From contig JAJJOY010000001.1 in the NCBI GenBank assembly GCA_021029595.1, positions 310,001 through 374,000 of the forward strand: 64,000 bases of DNA, read 5' to 3'. Positions 26,013-35,905 of this stretch are shown piece after piece. The stretch is from Hominenteromicrobium mulieris. Lineage in GTDB: Bacteria; Bacillota; Clostridia; Oscillospirales; Acutalibacteraceae. The stretch's first letter is position 1. Every line of letters begins with the position of its first letter. The position numbers and the translations under genes are program-made. The notes beneath the pieces are model-generated. The model saw only the letters and a list, made by a program, of their open reading frames with translations. It did no database searches and had not been told where the DNA came from.

Positions 26013-26594
26013 TTACCCAAAAAGCCGCACCGAAAACAGCGTGAGCAGCACGGCGGCAAGGTCGCCGCAAAGCGCCGCCGGAATCGTGTAGCGCAGCGTT
26101 TTATACCCCCGACCCGAAAAATATACCGCGGCCGCGTAAAACGTCGTTTCCGTCGAAGACGATAAAATTGCCGCCAATCGGGATATTACACTGTCCGCAC
26201 CGTATGCGCTGTAAAGCTCCGTAACATACGACACCGAGCCGCTGCCCGAAAGCGGGCGCAGTAAGATGAGCGGCATAAGCTCCGTGGGGATGTTCAGCAC
26301 TTCTGTCACGGGCCGCAGCAGCGCGGAAAACAGCTCTAAAAAGCCGGACGCGCGCAGCATGGAAATGCCGACAATAAGTCCGAGCAGTGTCGGCAATAAT
26401 TTTATCGCCGTATGCATGCCCTCCGCCGCGCCTTTTGTGAACAGCTCAAATACCGGCAGTCCTTTTACGTACCCGCACATGACCGTGAGCGCGATCACGC
26501 CGCAGACAGCCGCCGCGCCTATGCCCGCCACAATTTTTGAAACACGCGGCACATGAGCACGCAGACGAGCAGGCTGCCGAATGAAACAAGCCAA
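26013..26594 (-). CDS. spmB: Spore maturation protein B
   Basis: Up to 193 residues; a membrane protein of the nucleoside-recognition (Gate) family with the SpmB pattern PLILLRPLSGSGSVSYVTELYSAYGADS and STETTFYAAAVYF. With SpmA it affects spore core dehydration in Bacillus. The true start is unclear: the given ATG lies 75 bases inside spmA, and GTG codons at 26552 or 26531 are better placed relative to the homologous N-terminus. Overlap with spmA implies coupled translation. Confidence 0.9.
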   Translation of the reverse strand: MACFIRQPARLRAHVPRVSKIVAGIGAAAVCGVIALTVMCGYVKGLPVFELFTKGAAEGMHTAIKLLPTLLGLIVGISMLRASGFLELFSALLRPVTEVLNIPTELMPLILLRPLSGSGSVSYVTELYSAYGADSVISRLAAILSSSTETTFYAAAVYFSGRGYKTLRYTIPAALCGDLAAVLLTLFSVRLFG

Positions 26595-27097
26595 ACATGC
26601 GGCAGAACATCATACGGGTCCGCGCTGCCGTAGGAAGCCCTTAAGGTGACCGCCGCCGAGGGGATCAACTGAAACGACGCCGTATTCATCACGACGAATA
26701 AGATCATCTCTTGCGTCGGCACATCGCCCGTCTGTAATTTCTGCATTTCGTCCATGGCGCTCAATCCAAACGGTGTGGCGGCGTTGCCCATGCCGAGCAT
26801 GTTTGCGGCAATATTCATCGATATTTTTTCGCGCACGGTTTCATTTTTTCCATAATTCGGAAACAGTCGCTTGATAACCGGCGACAGAATTTTGGAAAGC
26901 CCGTTTGTAAGCCCCGCCTCCCCCGCAATACGCATGATGCCCGTCCAAAGGCACATCGCGCCGAGCAGCAAAAGCACCGTCTCCACCGCCTGCCTTGCGC
27001 CATCCGCCGCCGCAGCGGAAAGTGCCGTCCATCTCCCCGTGCACACCGCACCGACGAACGCCAGCACAATCATCGCCATCCAGATGCCGTTCAGCAT
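26519..27097 (-). CDS. spmA: Spore maturation protein A
   Basis: 192 residues, membrane protein of the same Gate family, with NIAANMLGMGNAATPFGLSA and VMNTASFQLIPSAAVTLRA typical of SpmA. ATG 27097 is chosen because GGGAGGG lies just before it; six upstream codons are in frame but lack a site. Its presence with spmB argues for a spore-forming ancestry. Confidence 0.93.
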   Translation of the reverse strand: MLNGIWMAMIVLAFVGAVCTGRWTALSAAAADGARQAVETVLLLLGAMCLWTGIMRIAGEAGLTNGLSKILSPVIKRLFPNYGKNETVREKISMNIAANMLGMGNAATPFGLSAMDEMQKLQTGDVPTQEMILFVVMNTASFQLIPSAAVTLRASYGSADPYDVLPHVWLVSFGSLLVCVLMCRVFQKLWRA

Positions 27098-27212
27098 CCT
27101 ACCCTCCCCTTTCATTTTATTTCTCTGCGGAAATTTACAGAGTTTTGATTGATTTTAACACAAATATGGATTATGATAGAGGTATATTCATTTGGAAAGG
27201 ATGAAATGTATC

Positions 27213-28580
27213 ATGTTCGGTGAAAAAATTCTCGATTACTGGGACGATATAATGAAAGACCTCGGCGATATCATCGCCATTCCCTCAGTCGCACAGCCGC
27301 AGGACGGTCCGTATCCGTTCGGCAAGGACGCAGCAACCGCTGTAGATAAGGCGATAGAAATTGCGGAACGATACGGCATTAAGACGAAGAACAGCGACTA
27401 TTATGCAATGCACGCAGAGCTCGGCGAGGGCGAAGAAAACGCCGTTGTTATGGCGCACCTTGACATCGTGCCGGCCGGCGAAGGCTGGGACAGCGACCCG
27501 TACACCATGGTCATCCGCGACGGCAAGGCATTCGGCCGCGGCGTTTCCGATAACAAGGGTCCGGCAATTGTTGCACTGCACTGCCTGCGCGCGCTGAAGG
27601 AAGCAGGCGTCGTCGGCAAACGCAAGCTGCGCGTCGTGCTCGGCTCCGCAGAGGAGATCGGCATGCAGGATATGGGTCACTACTTCTCCAAAGAGCAGAT
27701 GCCCACCATGGGCTTCACCCCGGACGCCTGCTACGGCGTGTGCCACTGCGAAAAAGGCCTGTTCCGATTTGCCGTAACCGGCAAGGTCGGCAAGAAGATC
27801 GTTTCCTTCAAGGCCGGTACTGTTGTCAACGCCGTGCCGTACAAGGCAGAAGCCGACGTGCTCTGTGATGACGACGAATTTGCAAAGCTTGTCGAAGCTG
27901 CAAACGCTGCGGAAGTGAAGTTCGACATCACACGCACCGAAAGCGGCGCACACATCGTCGCAACCGGCAAGGCCGCGCACGCTTCTACCCCGGAGATCGG
28001 CATCAACGCCGCCGCACACCTTGCACACCTGCTCGTGAACGTTTTCGGCGCAGACTGCGGCGAATTTCTCACGTTTATGGATGAGAAAGTCGGCCTTGCA
28101 TATGACGGCTCCAACATCGGCGTTAAGATGTCCGATGAGCCGAGCGGTGCGCTGACCTTCAACCTCGGCCTTGTGAACATCGAAAACGGCGAGGGCCGCT
28201 TCGATATCGACATTCGCTACCCGGCAACAAAGTCCGGCGCAGAGATTGACAAGATCCTTGCAAAGTCCGTGGAGGGCACAGGCCTCACCTACACGCTCAT
28301 TTCCGATGAGCCGCCGCTGTACCTGCCGAAGGACGGCCCGCTCGTCAGCCTGCTTTCCGGCGCTTATGAGGACGTCACCGGCAAAAAGTGCGACGTCTTC
28401 TCCATGGGCGGCGGCACGTATGCCCGCCAGATGGGCGGCGCAGGCGTTGCGTTCGGCGCATCGTTCGATGAAGAAGAATCGAACGCACACCAGGCAAACG
28501 AGTGCATCAACGTGGAGCAGTTCAAGCTGCACGCACAAATCTGCCTTGAGGCCATGTACCGCATGTTTACAGCGGACTGA
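27213..28580 (+). CDS. pepV: Dipeptidase PepV-like M20 metallopeptidase
   Basis: 455 residues, the PepV/Sapep branch of M20. Zinc-site elements: VVMAHLDIVPAGEGW (first His and Asp), FGRGVSDNKGP (bridging Asp), LGSAEEIGMQD (catalytic Glu pair), and the late histidine in ESNAHQANECINV. It cleaves dipeptides in the cytoplasm. ATG 27213 is used since GGAAAGG (27194-27200) lies 12 bases before it and overlaps the other candidate starts. The next gene follows 24 bases later. Confidence 0.93.
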   Translation: MFGEKILDYWDDIMKDLGDIIAIPSVAQPQDGPYPFGKDAATAVDKAIEIAERYGIKTKNSDYYAMHAELGEGEENAVVMAHLDIVPAGEGWDSDPYTMVIRDGKAFGRGVSDNKGPAIVALHCLRALKEAGVVGKRKLRVVLGSAEEIGMQDMGHYFSKEQMPTMGFTPDACYGVCHCEKGLFRFAVTGKVGKKIVSFKAGTVVNAVPYKAEADVLCDDDEFAKLVEAANAAEVKFDITRTESGAHIVATGKAAHASTPEIGINAAAHLAHLLVNVFGADCGEFLTFMDEKVGLAYDGSNIGVKMSDEPSGALTFNLGLVNIENGEGRFDIDIRYPATKSGAEIDKILAKSVEGTGLTYTLISDEPPLYLPKDGPLVSLLSGAYEDVTGKKCDVFSMGGGTYARQMGGAGVAFGASFDEEESNAHQANECINVEQFKLHAQICLEAMYRMFTAD

Positions 28581-28604
28581 TTTTGAATTCAGGAGCGCAC
28601 CGTT

Positions 28605-29276
28605 ATGGAATATGCACATATCATGCCGGAGGACATTTTTAAAAATCCCGAAGTGAAGGTCTACGTGGAGGCGGGCAACAGCTGCCTTGGCGCACTGGGC
28701 TTCACAGAGCACGGCCGCCCGCACGCCAAGCGGTGCAGCAACTACGCGCGGAACATTCTGGAAGCGCTTGATTACGATACGCGCACCTGCGAGCTTGCCG
28801 CCATCGCCGGTTATCTGCACGATATCGGCAACACGGTAAACCGCGTCGACCACGCGCACAGCGGCGCCATTATGGCGTTCACGCTTTTAACGCGCATGAA
28901 CATGCCGCCGGAAGAAATCGCTATCATCTGCTCGGCTATCGGTCACCACGATGAGAAAACCGCTTTCCCGGTAAACGCCGTCTCTGCCGCGCTGATCCTC
29001 TCCGATAAAAGCGACGTGCGTCGTTCCCGCGTGCGCAAAAACGCGATTATCGCAACGGATATTCACGACCGCGTGAATTACGCCGTCGTGAACGCCTCGC
29101 TGAAAATTGACAAAGAGCAGAAGCTTTGCCTTTTCAACATCACGATTGATACGGACATCTGCCCCGTCATGGAGTATTTCGAGATTTTCCTCGACCGTAT
29201 GGTGCTGTGCAGAAAAGCCGCCGATCTTTTGGGACTCACGTTCGAGCTTATCATCAACGACACTCGTCTGCTGTAA
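28605..29276 (+). CDS. HD-domain phosphohydrolase
   Basis: 223 residues. Metal-binding pattern: an early histidine in GRPHAKRCSNYARN, the HD pair in AGYLHDIGNTVNR, later histidines in VDHAHSG and AIGHHDEKT, and Asp in ALILSDKSDVRRSRVR. It probably hydrolyses a nucleotide or phosphate ester; the substrate cannot be assigned. Likely co-transcribed with the dipeptidase upstream. Confidence 0.9.
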   Translation: MEYAHIMPEDIFKNPEVKVYVEAGNSCLGALGFTEHGRPHAKRCSNYARNILEALDYDTRTCELAAIAGYLHDIGNTVNRVDHAHSGAIMAFTLLTRMNMPPEEIAIICSAIGHHDEKTAFPVNAVSAALILSDKSDVRRSRVRKNAIIATDIHDRVNYAVVNASLKIDKEQKLCLFNITIDTDICPVMEYFEIFLDRMVLCRKAADLLGLTFELIINDTRLL

Positions 29277-29307
29277 TCCCCCCGCAAAACGCAAAACATA
29301 AAAATCG

Positions 29308-29345
29308 AAGGAGCCGCGCCCGCTTTCGGGTACGGCTCCTTCTTC
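29308..29345 (+). terminator. Terminator after the HD phosphohydrolase
   Basis: AAGGAGCCG (29308-29316) pairs with CGGCTCCTT (29333-29341), with CCCG/CGGG inside; then TCTTCATTTT. Confidence 0.75.
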
Positions 29346-29393
29346 ATTTTCACTCCATGAGCGTTTGCTTATAAAATTTACTTTTCCGAAAGC

Positions 29394-30032
29394 TTACATC
29401 GTGCCGAAGATACGGTCGCCTGCGTCGCCGAGGCCCGGCAGAATGTAACCGTGTTCGTTGAGCTTCTCATCAACGGCTGCACAGTAAATATGCACGTCCG
29501 GGTGCGCTTCGCTCAGTGCCTTGAGGCCCTCCGGCGCTGCAATGATGCACAGGAACTTGATACTGCGCGGGCGGCTGCGCTTTACAATGGTGATTGCGTC
29601 CATTGCGGAACCGCCGGTCGCGAGCATCGGGTCAAGCACGATGACATCACGCTCTTCAATGTCGGACGGCAGCTTGTTGTAGTATTCGACCGGCTGCAAG
29701 GTATCGTGGTCACGGTAAAGACCGATATGGCCGACCTTTGCGCTCGGAACGAGCTGCAGCATGCCGTCTACCATGCCGAGACCGGCGCGCAGAATCGGCA
29801 CGAATGCCAGCTTTCTGCCGGCGATGACTTTTGTCGTTGCGGTGCACATCGGGGTCTCCGTCTGCACGTCCATCAGCGGCAGGTCACGGGTAGCTTCGTA
29901 GCACATCAGCGTTGCGATCTCGCTGACAAGCTCGCGAAATTCCTTTGTGCCGGTGTTCTTATCGCGCAGGAAAGAGAGCTTGTGCTGAATGAGCGGGTGG
30001 TTCATGATAAAAATCTGTTCGTTGTTTTCCAT
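29394..30032 (-). CDS. upp: Uracil phosphoribosyltransferase
   Basis: 212 residues. Salvages uracil to UMP with PRPP. The PRPP-binding loop [18 protein letters not shown] is present near residue 125, as is the C-terminal uracil-binding region ([16 protein letters not shown]). The start at 30032 ([18 protein letters not shown]) is the conserved N-terminus; the 57 upstream in-frame codons overlap rpiB in another frame. Last gene of the fhs-tsaE-tsaB-rpiB-upp run. Confidence 0.97.
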   Translation of the reverse strand: MENNEQIFIMNHPLIQHKLSFLRDKNTGTKEFRELVSEIATLMCYEATRDLPLMDVQTETPMCTATTKVIAGRKLAFVPILRAGLGMVDGMLQLVPSAKVGHIGLYRDHDTLQPVEYYNKLPSDIEERDVIVLDPMLATGGSAMDAITIVKRSRPRSIKFLCIIAAPEGLKALSEAHPDVHIYCAAVDEKLNEHGYILPGLGDAGDRIFGTM

Positions 30033-30054
30033 ATTGATTTCTCCGATTTCTGCC

Positions 30055-30501
30055 TTACAGGCGTCCGTTTTCAATATCTGCGATCTGGTCGATACGGCGC
30101 TGGTGGCGACCGCCCTCAAAGTCAAACTTAAGGAACGTGTCCACGATTTCCAGCGCGGTCTTCTCCTCGGTGACAAGGCCGCCGAGACACAGAATGTTTG
30201 CATTGTTGTGGCGGCGGGTCATTTCCGCTGCGTGGGTATCGCTGCACAGTGCCGCGCGGATGCCCTTCACCTTGTTTGCGGCCATGGAAATACCGATGCC
30301 CGTGGAGCAAACAAGTACGCCGTAATCAGCCTTGCCGTCTGCCACGCAGTGCGCGACCTTTGCGCCGTACACCGCATAGTCCACGCTCTCCGTGGAATAG
30401 CAGCCGAAATCTTCGACTTCGATGCCTTTTGCTTCCAAATGCTTCTTGACGGCTTCTTTCAGAGCGAATCCGCCGTGATCCGAACCAACTGCGATCTTCA
30501 T
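30055..30501 (-). CDS. rpiB: Ribose-5-phosphate isomerase B
   Basis: 148 residues. Interconverts ribose- and ribulose-5-phosphate. Conserved elements: [17 protein letters not shown] (residues 5-21), the active cysteine in [13 protein letters not shown], and [20 protein letters not shown]. It supplies PRPP precursors and lies 22 bases before upp. Confidence 0.96.
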   Translation of the reverse strand: MKIAVGSDHGGFALKEAVKKHLEAKGIEVEDFGCYSTESVDYAVYGAKVAHCVADGKADYGVLVCSTGIGISMAANKVKGIRAALCSDTHAAEMTRRHNNANILCLGGLVTEEKTALEIVDTFLKFDFEGGRHQRRIDQIADIENGRL

Positions 30502-30525
30502 GCTTTATTCTCCTTCGTATATGGA

Positions 30526-31233
30526 TTACTTATTGTTTTTCTGTGCGTTTTTGGCTTTCAGTTCACGCTCCGCCTGCGGCAGACGCAGGTAGATTGGCAT
30601 CAAAGCGTCCGGCGTAACCGTCTGTTCGTTTTCAACCATCTCCTGCGCCGCCATGGCAACGCCGGAGGCACGCTGAAAGCGAAGCTGCGGCAGCAAAAGC
30701 TCTGCACGGATAGCCGCAAACGTCTTATAGCAAAGCTCCGCGCCATCGCCGACGAGATAAATCTTCTCCGTAAACGTTTTGCATTCTTCCAAAAGCTCCG
30801 CAATGGGCAGTGCGCGGTCATCACAAAGACGTGTGAGCTTACCGTCCTCCGCACGGAACAGCGCATTATACACCTGCCCGCAGCGTGCGTCCATCACAGC
30901 ACAGACGATACCCGTCAGCTGCCGTGCGTTCTCCGCCATGGCGCGCAGCGTGGAAACGCCCGCGCACGGGATGTTCCGCGTCATGGAAAGTCCCTTCACG
31001 CAGGAGACGCCGATGCGCACCCCCGTGAACGAACCCGGCCCGGCGGAGACCGCCATGCAGGTCACATCGTCAAGCGTTTTATTCGTGAGCTTCAAAACAG
31101 ATTCCACCATCGGCATCAGCGTCTGGCTGTGCGTCTGCTTTGTGTTGATATAAAATTCAGAGAGTATTTTTCCGTCCTCCAAAAGCGCGGCCGAGGCCGG
31201 CGCCGCAGAGGAATCGAGTGCTAAAATCAGCAT
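30526..31233 (-). CDS. tsaB: tRNA t6A-modification protein TsaB
   Basis: 235 residues, a Kae1/TsaD paralogue lacking the metal site that scaffolds t6A synthesis. Signatures: LILALDSSAAPASAAL at the start, SAGPGSFTGVRIGVSCVKGL. ATG 31233 is the conserved start, although its upstream site is weak; a GTG five codons earlier is possible. tsaE is next upstream, as in many Firmicutes. Confidence 0.94.
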   Translation of the reverse strand: MLILALDSSAAPASAALLEDGKILSEFYINTKQTHSQTLMPMVESVLKLTNKTLDDVTCMAVSAGPGSFTGVRIGVSCVKGLSMTRNIPCAGVSTLRAMAENARQLTGIVCAVMDARCGQVYNALFRAEDGKLTRLCDDRALPIAELLEECKTFTEKIYLVGDGAELCYKTFAAIRAELLLPQLRFQRASGVAMAAQEMVENEQTVTPDALMPIYLRLPQAERELKAKNAQKNNK

Positions 31234-31293
31234 ATTTGTCGCTTTCACGCGATTTTTTGCCGCGCAAAAGCCGTCCTTTCTATCAGAAACTTA

Positions 31294-31719
31294 TCACAGG
31301 TCTATGCCCTCAATGGTAACGATGCGCTCCGTCTCCGTCTCGCCCTTTTCCATGTGGACATAAATCGTGTTTTCCGGCAAAGCGCCGTCGATGTTTTCGC
31401 TCCACTCAATGACGAGCACGTTGTCCGTATCGAGGTAATCGAAAAAGCCCGTGGAGTAGAGATCGTCCCAACCGGAAACGCGGTACATGTCAAAGTGCTG
31501 CACCGTCAGCCGCGCATCGTATTCGTTCACAAGCGCAAACGTCGGACTGGAGACCACGTCCCCGCCGCCAAGCGCCAGCACAAGTCCGCGCGTAAACGCC
31601 GTCTTGCCCATGCCCATCGATCCCGTGAACGCGATGACCTCGCCGCCCTTGAGCTTTTCCGCCAGCTTCGCCGCGATTTTTTCGGTGTCCTGCACCGAGT
31701 GAGAAACAAACCGTTGCAT
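31294..31719 (-). CDS. tsaE: tRNA t6A-modification ATPase TsaE
   Basis: 141 residues with a P-loop FTGSMGMGKTAFTRGL (residues 31-46) and the conserved SPTFALVNEYDA and DMYRVSGWDDLYSTG motifs. It partners TsaB and TsaD. The start overlaps the fhs stop by one base (TGATG), indicating coupling. Confidence 0.95.
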   Translation of the reverse strand: MQRFVSHSVQDTEKIAAKLAEKLKGGEVIAFTGSMGMGKTAFTRGLVLALGGGDVVSSPTFALVNEYDARLTVQHFDMYRVSGWDDLYSTGFFDYLDTDNVLVIEWSENIDGALPENTIYVHMEKGETETERIVTIEGIDL

Positions 31720-33392
31720 CAGAACAGGCCGTGGATCACGCCGTTACCGTCGACGTCGATCTTTTCGGCAGACGGCACCTTCGGCAGACCGGGCATCGTC
31801 ATGACATCGCCCGCATACGCAACCACGAAGCCCGCGCCGTTCGAGAGGCGCAAGTCACGGATCGTAATGTTGAAGCCGGTCGGACGGCCGAGCAGCGTCG
31901 GGTCGTCAGAAAGCGAATACTGCGTCTTTGCGATGCACACCGGCAGCGCGTCGCCGCCGAGCGCCTTGATGTCCTTCAGGGACTTCATCGCCTGGTTCGT
32001 GAACGTCACGTCATCCGCGCCGTAGATTTTCTGCGCAATCGTGCGGATCTTCTCCTCCACTGTGAGATCAAGGTCATAGATCGGCGCAAAGTGGCTTTCC
32101 GGATTCTCGTCGATGACCTTGCAGACGGTCTTTGCAAGCTCCACGCCGCCTTCGCCGCCCTTTGCGAACACTTCGGAGAGTGCATACTCTACACCAAGGG
32201 ACTTGCAGCAATCGTCGATAACCTTCAGCTCCGCATCCGTATCGGTGCCGAAGCGGTTAATGGCAACGACGACCGGCACGTTATATTTATGCATGTTCTC
32301 CACGTGTGCGCGCAGGTTCGCAATGCCCTTTTCGAGCGCCGGAACATTCTCCTTTGCAAGCTCTGCCTTCGGCACGCCGCCATTGTATTTCAGCGCACGA
32401 ACCGTCGCGACAACGACGATGCAGTTCGGCTTGAGGCCCGCCAAACGGCACTTGATGTCGAGAAACTTCTCCGCACCGAGGTCGGAACCGAAGCCTGCTT
32501 CCGTAATGCAGTAATCGCCGAGCTTCAGCGCCAAGCGCGTTGCGCGCACGGAGTTGCAGCCGTGCGCAATGTTTGCAAACGGACCGCCGTGCATGATGGC
32601 CGGTGTGCCTTCAATCGTCTGCACAAGGTTCGGGTTGATGGCATCTTTGAGCAAAGCCGTCATGGCGCCATCCGCCTTGATGTCCTTCGCATAGACCGGC
32701 TTGCCGTCATACGTATATGCAATGAGGATTTTGCCGAGGCGCTCTTTCAGGTCTTTCAAATCCTTTGCAAGACACAAAATCGCCATGACCTCGCTTGCGA
32801 CGGTGATGATAAAGCCGTCCTCGCGCGGGATGCCGTTCACCTTACTGCCAAGGCCGATGACAATGCTGCGCAGCGCGCGGTCGTTCATATCGACGCAGCG
32901 CTTGATGAGCACACGGCGCTGGTCGATGCCCAGCACGTTGCCCTGCTGCATGTGGTTATCGAGCATGGCGCACAGCAGGTTATTTGCCGAAGTGATGGCG
33001 TGCATGTCACCCGTAAAGTGCAGGTTGATGTCCTCCATCGGCAACACCTGTGCGTAGCCGCCGCCCGCAGCGCCGCCCTTAATGCCGAACACCGGACCCA
33101 GAGACGGTTCACGCAGCGCGATGACGGCCTTTTTGCCGATCTTCGCCATAGCCTGACCGAGGCCAGCCGTTGTGGTGGTCTTGCCCTCGCCCGCCGGCGT
33201 CGGGTTGATGGCCGTAACAAGGATCAGCTTGCCGTCCGGCTCGTTTTCAAGTCTTTTGAACAGGTCATCATTCAGCTTTGCTTTAAAGCGTCCGTAGGGC
33301 TCCAGCTCTTCGGGACATACATGCAGTTCTTCCGCGATCTCCGCAATCGGTCTTAATTTTGTCTGTTGCGCAATTTCAATATCGGTAAGCAT
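31719..33392 (-). CDS. fhs: Formate-tetrahydrofolate ligase
   Basis: 557 residues, the normal length. Makes 10-formyl-THF from formate, THF and ATP, feeding purine synthesis or the Wood-Ljungdahl methyl branch. Signatures: [20 protein letters not shown] (P-loop, about 60-80), [23 protein letters not shown], and the C-terminal [20 protein letters not shown] 33392 chosen over a TTG three codons upstream; AAGG lies 10 bases before it. Confidence 0.97.
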   Translation of the reverse strand: MLTDIEIAQQTKLRPIAEIAEELHVCPEELEPYGRFKAKLNDDLFKRLENEPDGKLILVTAINPTPAGEGKTTTTAGLGQAMAKIGKKAVIALREPSLGPVFGIKGGAAGGGYAQVLPMEDINLHFTGDMHAITSANNLLCAMLDNHMQQGNVLGIDQRRVLIKRCVDMNDRALRSIVIGLGSKVNGIPREDGFIITVASEVMAILCLAKDLKDLKERLGKILIAYTYDGKPVYAKDIKADGAMTALLKDAINPNLVQTIEGTPAIMHGGPFANIAHGCNSVRATRLALKLGDYCITEAGFGSDLGAEKFLDIKCRLAGLKPNCIVVVATVRALKYNGGVPKAELAKENVPALEKGIANLRAHVENMHKYNVPVVVAINRFGTDTDAELKVIDDCCKSLGVEYALSEVFAKGGEGGVELAKTVCKVIDENPESHFAPIYDLDLTVEEKIRTIAQKIYGADDVTFTNQAMKSLKDIKALGGDALPVCIAKTQYSLSDDPTLLGRPTGFNITIRDLRLSNGAGFVVAYAGDVMTMPGLPKVPSAEKIDVDGNGVIHGLF

Positions 33393-33468
33393 TGCAACCA
33401 ACCTTTCATTTCCGTTCTTTTCCGTTTTGCCGCACGCCGCAGCATGCGGACATCGTTATGCCTTATAG

Positions 33469-33497
33469 ATTATAGCGCAAAAAGGCGTTTCCGTAAA
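33469..33497 (-). promoter_or_regulatory. Promoter of the fhs operon
   Basis: Minus-strand TTTACG (33492-33497), 17-base spacer, TATAAT (33469-33474). Confidence 0.6.
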
Positions 33498-33533
33498 GAG
33501 GAACGCGCTTTTTTAACGGAAAAAATCTGGATA

Positions 33534-33562
33534 TTGCCCCTTCCTTTTCTGTGTGATATACT
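33534..33562 (+). promoter_or_regulatory. Promoter of the SEDS gene
   Basis: TTGCCC (33534-33539), 17-base spacer, TATACT (33557-33562). Divergent from the fhs promoter, about 60 bp away. Confidence 0.6.
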
Positions 33563-33585
33563 AAAATAGAAATTTTGTTGAAATT

Positions 33586-34869
33586 TTGCTTTTTATTCCT
33601 AACATCTTACAAAGACTTTTACGCTTTGTTTTACTTTGGCTTCTTCTGATTTTTTTGAAAGCAGGTGATCTTACGAAAGACAGCCGCATTTTCCTTGCTG
33701 TTTCGTCCTTTTTCCGCCGTACGGACAAGCTTCTTTGGCTTTTGATGCTCACAATATCCACGTTCAGCCTTATTCTTCTGAAAAGCGTTTCCCGCGCGAT
33801 GAACACGGATTATTTCAAAACGCAGCTCGTCGTGACCGTTGCGGGCCTTCTCGCGGCGCTTGTACTCTCCTTCATCGATTACGAAAGCATTGCGTCGTTC
33901 TGGTATCTCATCGCGGGTTTTTCCGTTTTTATCATGCTCTACACCATGTTTTTCGGCATCAGCGTGCAGGGCAGCGAGGGCGTCAACGCGCGCGCGTGGA
34001 TCAGCCTTGCGGGCCGCACGTTCCAGACGAGCGAGCTTGTGAAAATCTGCTTTATGCTGACGTATGCAAAGCACATCTCCGTTTTGCGCGTGCAAAATAA
34101 AATCAATCACCCTCTGCACGTCGTTCTGCTCGCGCTCCACGCGGCGGTGCCCGTTCTGCTCTGCCATGTTCAGGGTGATGACGGCGCCGCGATCGTTTTT
34201 TTCTTCATGTTCCTGTGCATGAGCCTCGGCGGCGGTGTGCAGCTGCGCTATTTCATTTTGCTCGGCGCGCTTGTCGCCGTGTCCGTGCCCGTGCTGTGGA
34301 AATTTGTTCTCAGCGAATACCAGATCAAGCGCTTCACATCTGTCTATAATCTGGACGACCCATCTATTCAGCTCAATGAAGGCTACCAGCAGGTGCAGGG
34401 ACGTATCTCCATCGGCAGCGGCCAGCTGACCGGCAAAGGGCTGTTTAACGGTCCGCGTGTCGAAACAAACCTCGTCACGTTCCAGCACAGTGATTTTATC
34501 TTCTCCGTTGCCGGTGAGGAGCTCGGCTTCATCGGCTGCACCGCCATCATCGTATTATTGTTAGTGTATCTCCTGCGCGTGCTGTATATCGCGTCAAAGG
34601 CGAGGGACGACCTCGGGCGCTGCATGTGCTTCGGCTTTTTCGGGCTCATCGCTTTACAGTCCGTCTCAAATATCGGCATGTGCCTGGCGCTTCTGCCCGT
34701 CATGGGCGTCACATTGCCGTTCTTCTCTGCCGGCGGCAGCAGTGCCGTATGTCTGTACCTCGGCTTCGGCCTGATACAAAGCGTATACATGCATCGCCCC
34801 GACGCCAACGTTCCTCACCTGCGCAGTACAAGAACGCTGAAAATGAACTTCCGTAAATTAAACGCCTAA
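33586..34869 (+). CDS. FtsW/RodA/SpoVE-family (SEDS) peptidoglycan polymerase
   Basis: Up to 427 residues, about ten membrane segments. SEDS motifs: GRISIGSGQLTGKGL and QHSDFIFSVAGEELGFIG with the catalytic aspartate of the large loop, and the C-terminal PFFSAGGSSAVCLYLGFG. Which subfamily (division, elongation or sporulation) is not resolved. The start is uncertain: the first in-frame codon is a TTG at 33586, only about 16 bases after the predicted transcript start, and no good ribosome-binding site precedes any in-frame ATG before residue 54. Confidence 0.9.
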   Translation: MLFIPNILQRLLRFVLLWLLLIFLKAGDLTKDSRIFLAVSSFFRRTDKLLWLLMLTISTFSLILLKSVSRAMNTDYFKTQLVVTVAGLLAALVLSFIDYESIASFWYLIAGFSVFIMLYTMFFGISVQGSEGVNARAWISLAGRTFQTSELVKICFMLTYAKHISVLRVQNKINHPLHVVLLALHAAVPVLLCHVQGDDGAAIVFFFMFLCMSLGGGVQLRYFILLGALVAVSVPVLWKFVLSEYQIKRFTSVYNLDDPSIQLNEGYQQVQGRISIGSGQLTGKGLFNGPRVETNLVTFQHSDFIFSVAGEELGFIGCTAIIVLLLVYLLRVLYIASKARDDLGRCMCFGFFGLIALQSVSNIGMCLALLPVMGVTLPFFSAGGSSAVCLYLGFGLIQSVYMHRPDANVPHLRSTRTLKMNFRKLNA

Positions 34870-34987
34870 GCTTCCGGTAACCATGGCTAAGAGTCTTTCG
34901 TCAAGTTTTCTTCGAGAAAACTTGCGGGTTCTTAGGACAACGCCCAAGGCGGCAAAAACGCCGCCTTCAGAAAAACAACCCCCACCA

Positions 34988-35034
34988 AAAAGCGTATCGC
35001 TCCGAGCTTCAAAAGCCGCAAGCGATATGCTTTT
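34988..35034. terminator. Terminator between convergent genes, with two more hairpins just upstream
   Basis: AAAAGCGTATCGC (34988-35000) pairs with GCGATATGCTTTT (35022-35034), overlapping the stop codon of the minus-strand gene. Two further perfect hairpins lie at 34902-34924 (CAAGTTTTC/GAAAACTTG) and 34946-34967 (AAGGCGGC/GCCGCCTT) with no clear T-run. Confidence 0.65.
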
Positions 35035-35779
35035 ATTCTTCCTGTTTTTTCACGTACAAATATGCGTTTTTCTCCTTACCCACACGCTCCAAAACACCCA
35101 TGGAATACAGCACATTCGCTGCACACTGCGCTTGCGTCTGCGCGCGTCGCATCGCTTTTGCAAGCGTTTTCGTCGTAAACGGCTCCGGCAGGTCTTCGGG
35201 CAGCAAATTCAAATAATCCCAACGGCTCTCGCAGATCACTTCGCCGAGCAGTGCTTCCGGGATACGCTCCCCGCGCGTCGCGCGCAGCTTCTTTTGCTTA
35301 CCGTAACCGTCGAGATACTTGTAGTCCGTCACCTCCAAAAGCGGGATGCACAGCCGGAAATTCGGGTGCATAAGCTGATTTTTGATCTTATACAGCTCCG
35401 GAAAAACATCATACGCTGCGCCTTTTTTCGGTGATTTTCGCTTTTCGAAGATCTCGCCTGTTTCGGGGTCCACCCAGCACAGCCCGCGCTTTGGCACCAC
35501 AGGGTATACCACCGTTACGCGCGCCGCTTCCAAAAACACGTCGAGTTTGCGGCTCAGCCGGTCAAACCCGCGCGTTTGAATTTCGATGATTCCGTTTTCG
35601 CCGACAATATCCGCCACAAAGCCGCCCACCTTCACTTCGCGGCTCTCAAAATCGGGTTCGTAGTAGCTTTTCAGCGCCGCGTGCAAAGCTTTTTCCGAAA
35701 GCGTACCGATACCGCCTGCGCCGCCAACGCGCCCCAGCGCCTCTTTTCGCGCCTGTAAAAAACGTTCCGTGTCGATCAC
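35033..35779 (-). CDS. Conserved Firmicutes protein, PD-(D/E)XK nuclease-like N-terminal half
   Basis: 248 residues. The pattern GGFVADIVGENGIIEIQTRG (about 55-74) resembles the D-(E)-x-Q core of the PD-(D/E)XK fold; downstream, LDVFLEAARVTVVYPV and DPETGEIFEKRKSPKKG are typical of a widespread uncharacterised family. The C-terminal 60 residues look like a winged helix. GTG 35779 is chosen because GGGGGAGCACG precedes it. No partner gene is adjacent. A nuclease or DNA/RNA-binding role is a guess from the fold only. Confidence 0.75.
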   Translation of the reverse strand: MIDTERFLQARKEALGRVGGAGGIGTLSEKALHAALKSYYEPDFESREVKVGGFVADIVGENGIIEIQTRGFDRLSRKLDVFLEAARVTVVYPVVPKRGLCWVDPETGEIFEKRKSPKKGAAYDVFPELYKIKNQLMHPNFRLCIPLLEVTDYKYLDGYGKQKKLRATRGERIPEALLGEVICESRWDYLNLLPEDLPEPFTTKTLAKAMRRAQTQAQCAANVLYSMGVLERVGKEKNAYLYVKKQEE

Positions 35780-35811
35780 CGTGCTCCCCCTCTCTGTCGG
35801 TTTATAAAAAC

Positions 35812-35840
35812 AGTATATCGAAAAACATGGTAAAAAGCAA
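35812..35840 (-). promoter_or_regulatory. Promoter of the PD-(D/E)XK-like gene
   Basis: Minus-strand TTGCTT (35835-35840), 17-base spacer, TATACT (35812-35817). Confidence 0.7.
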
Positions 35841-35842
35841 CA

Positions 35843-35876
35843 GAAAAGGGCGGCACAGCCAAAGCCGCACCGCCCT
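35843..35876 (-). terminator. Terminator of the DUF1540 gene
   Basis: On the minus strand AGGGCGG pairs with CCGCCCT (35870-35876 with 35847-35853), extended by GCGGC/GCTGT, then TTTTC. It lies just upstream of the next promoter. Confidence 0.75.
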
Positions 35877-35905
35877 AAGGGAAACATGTGAAGATTTAGA
35901 AACGG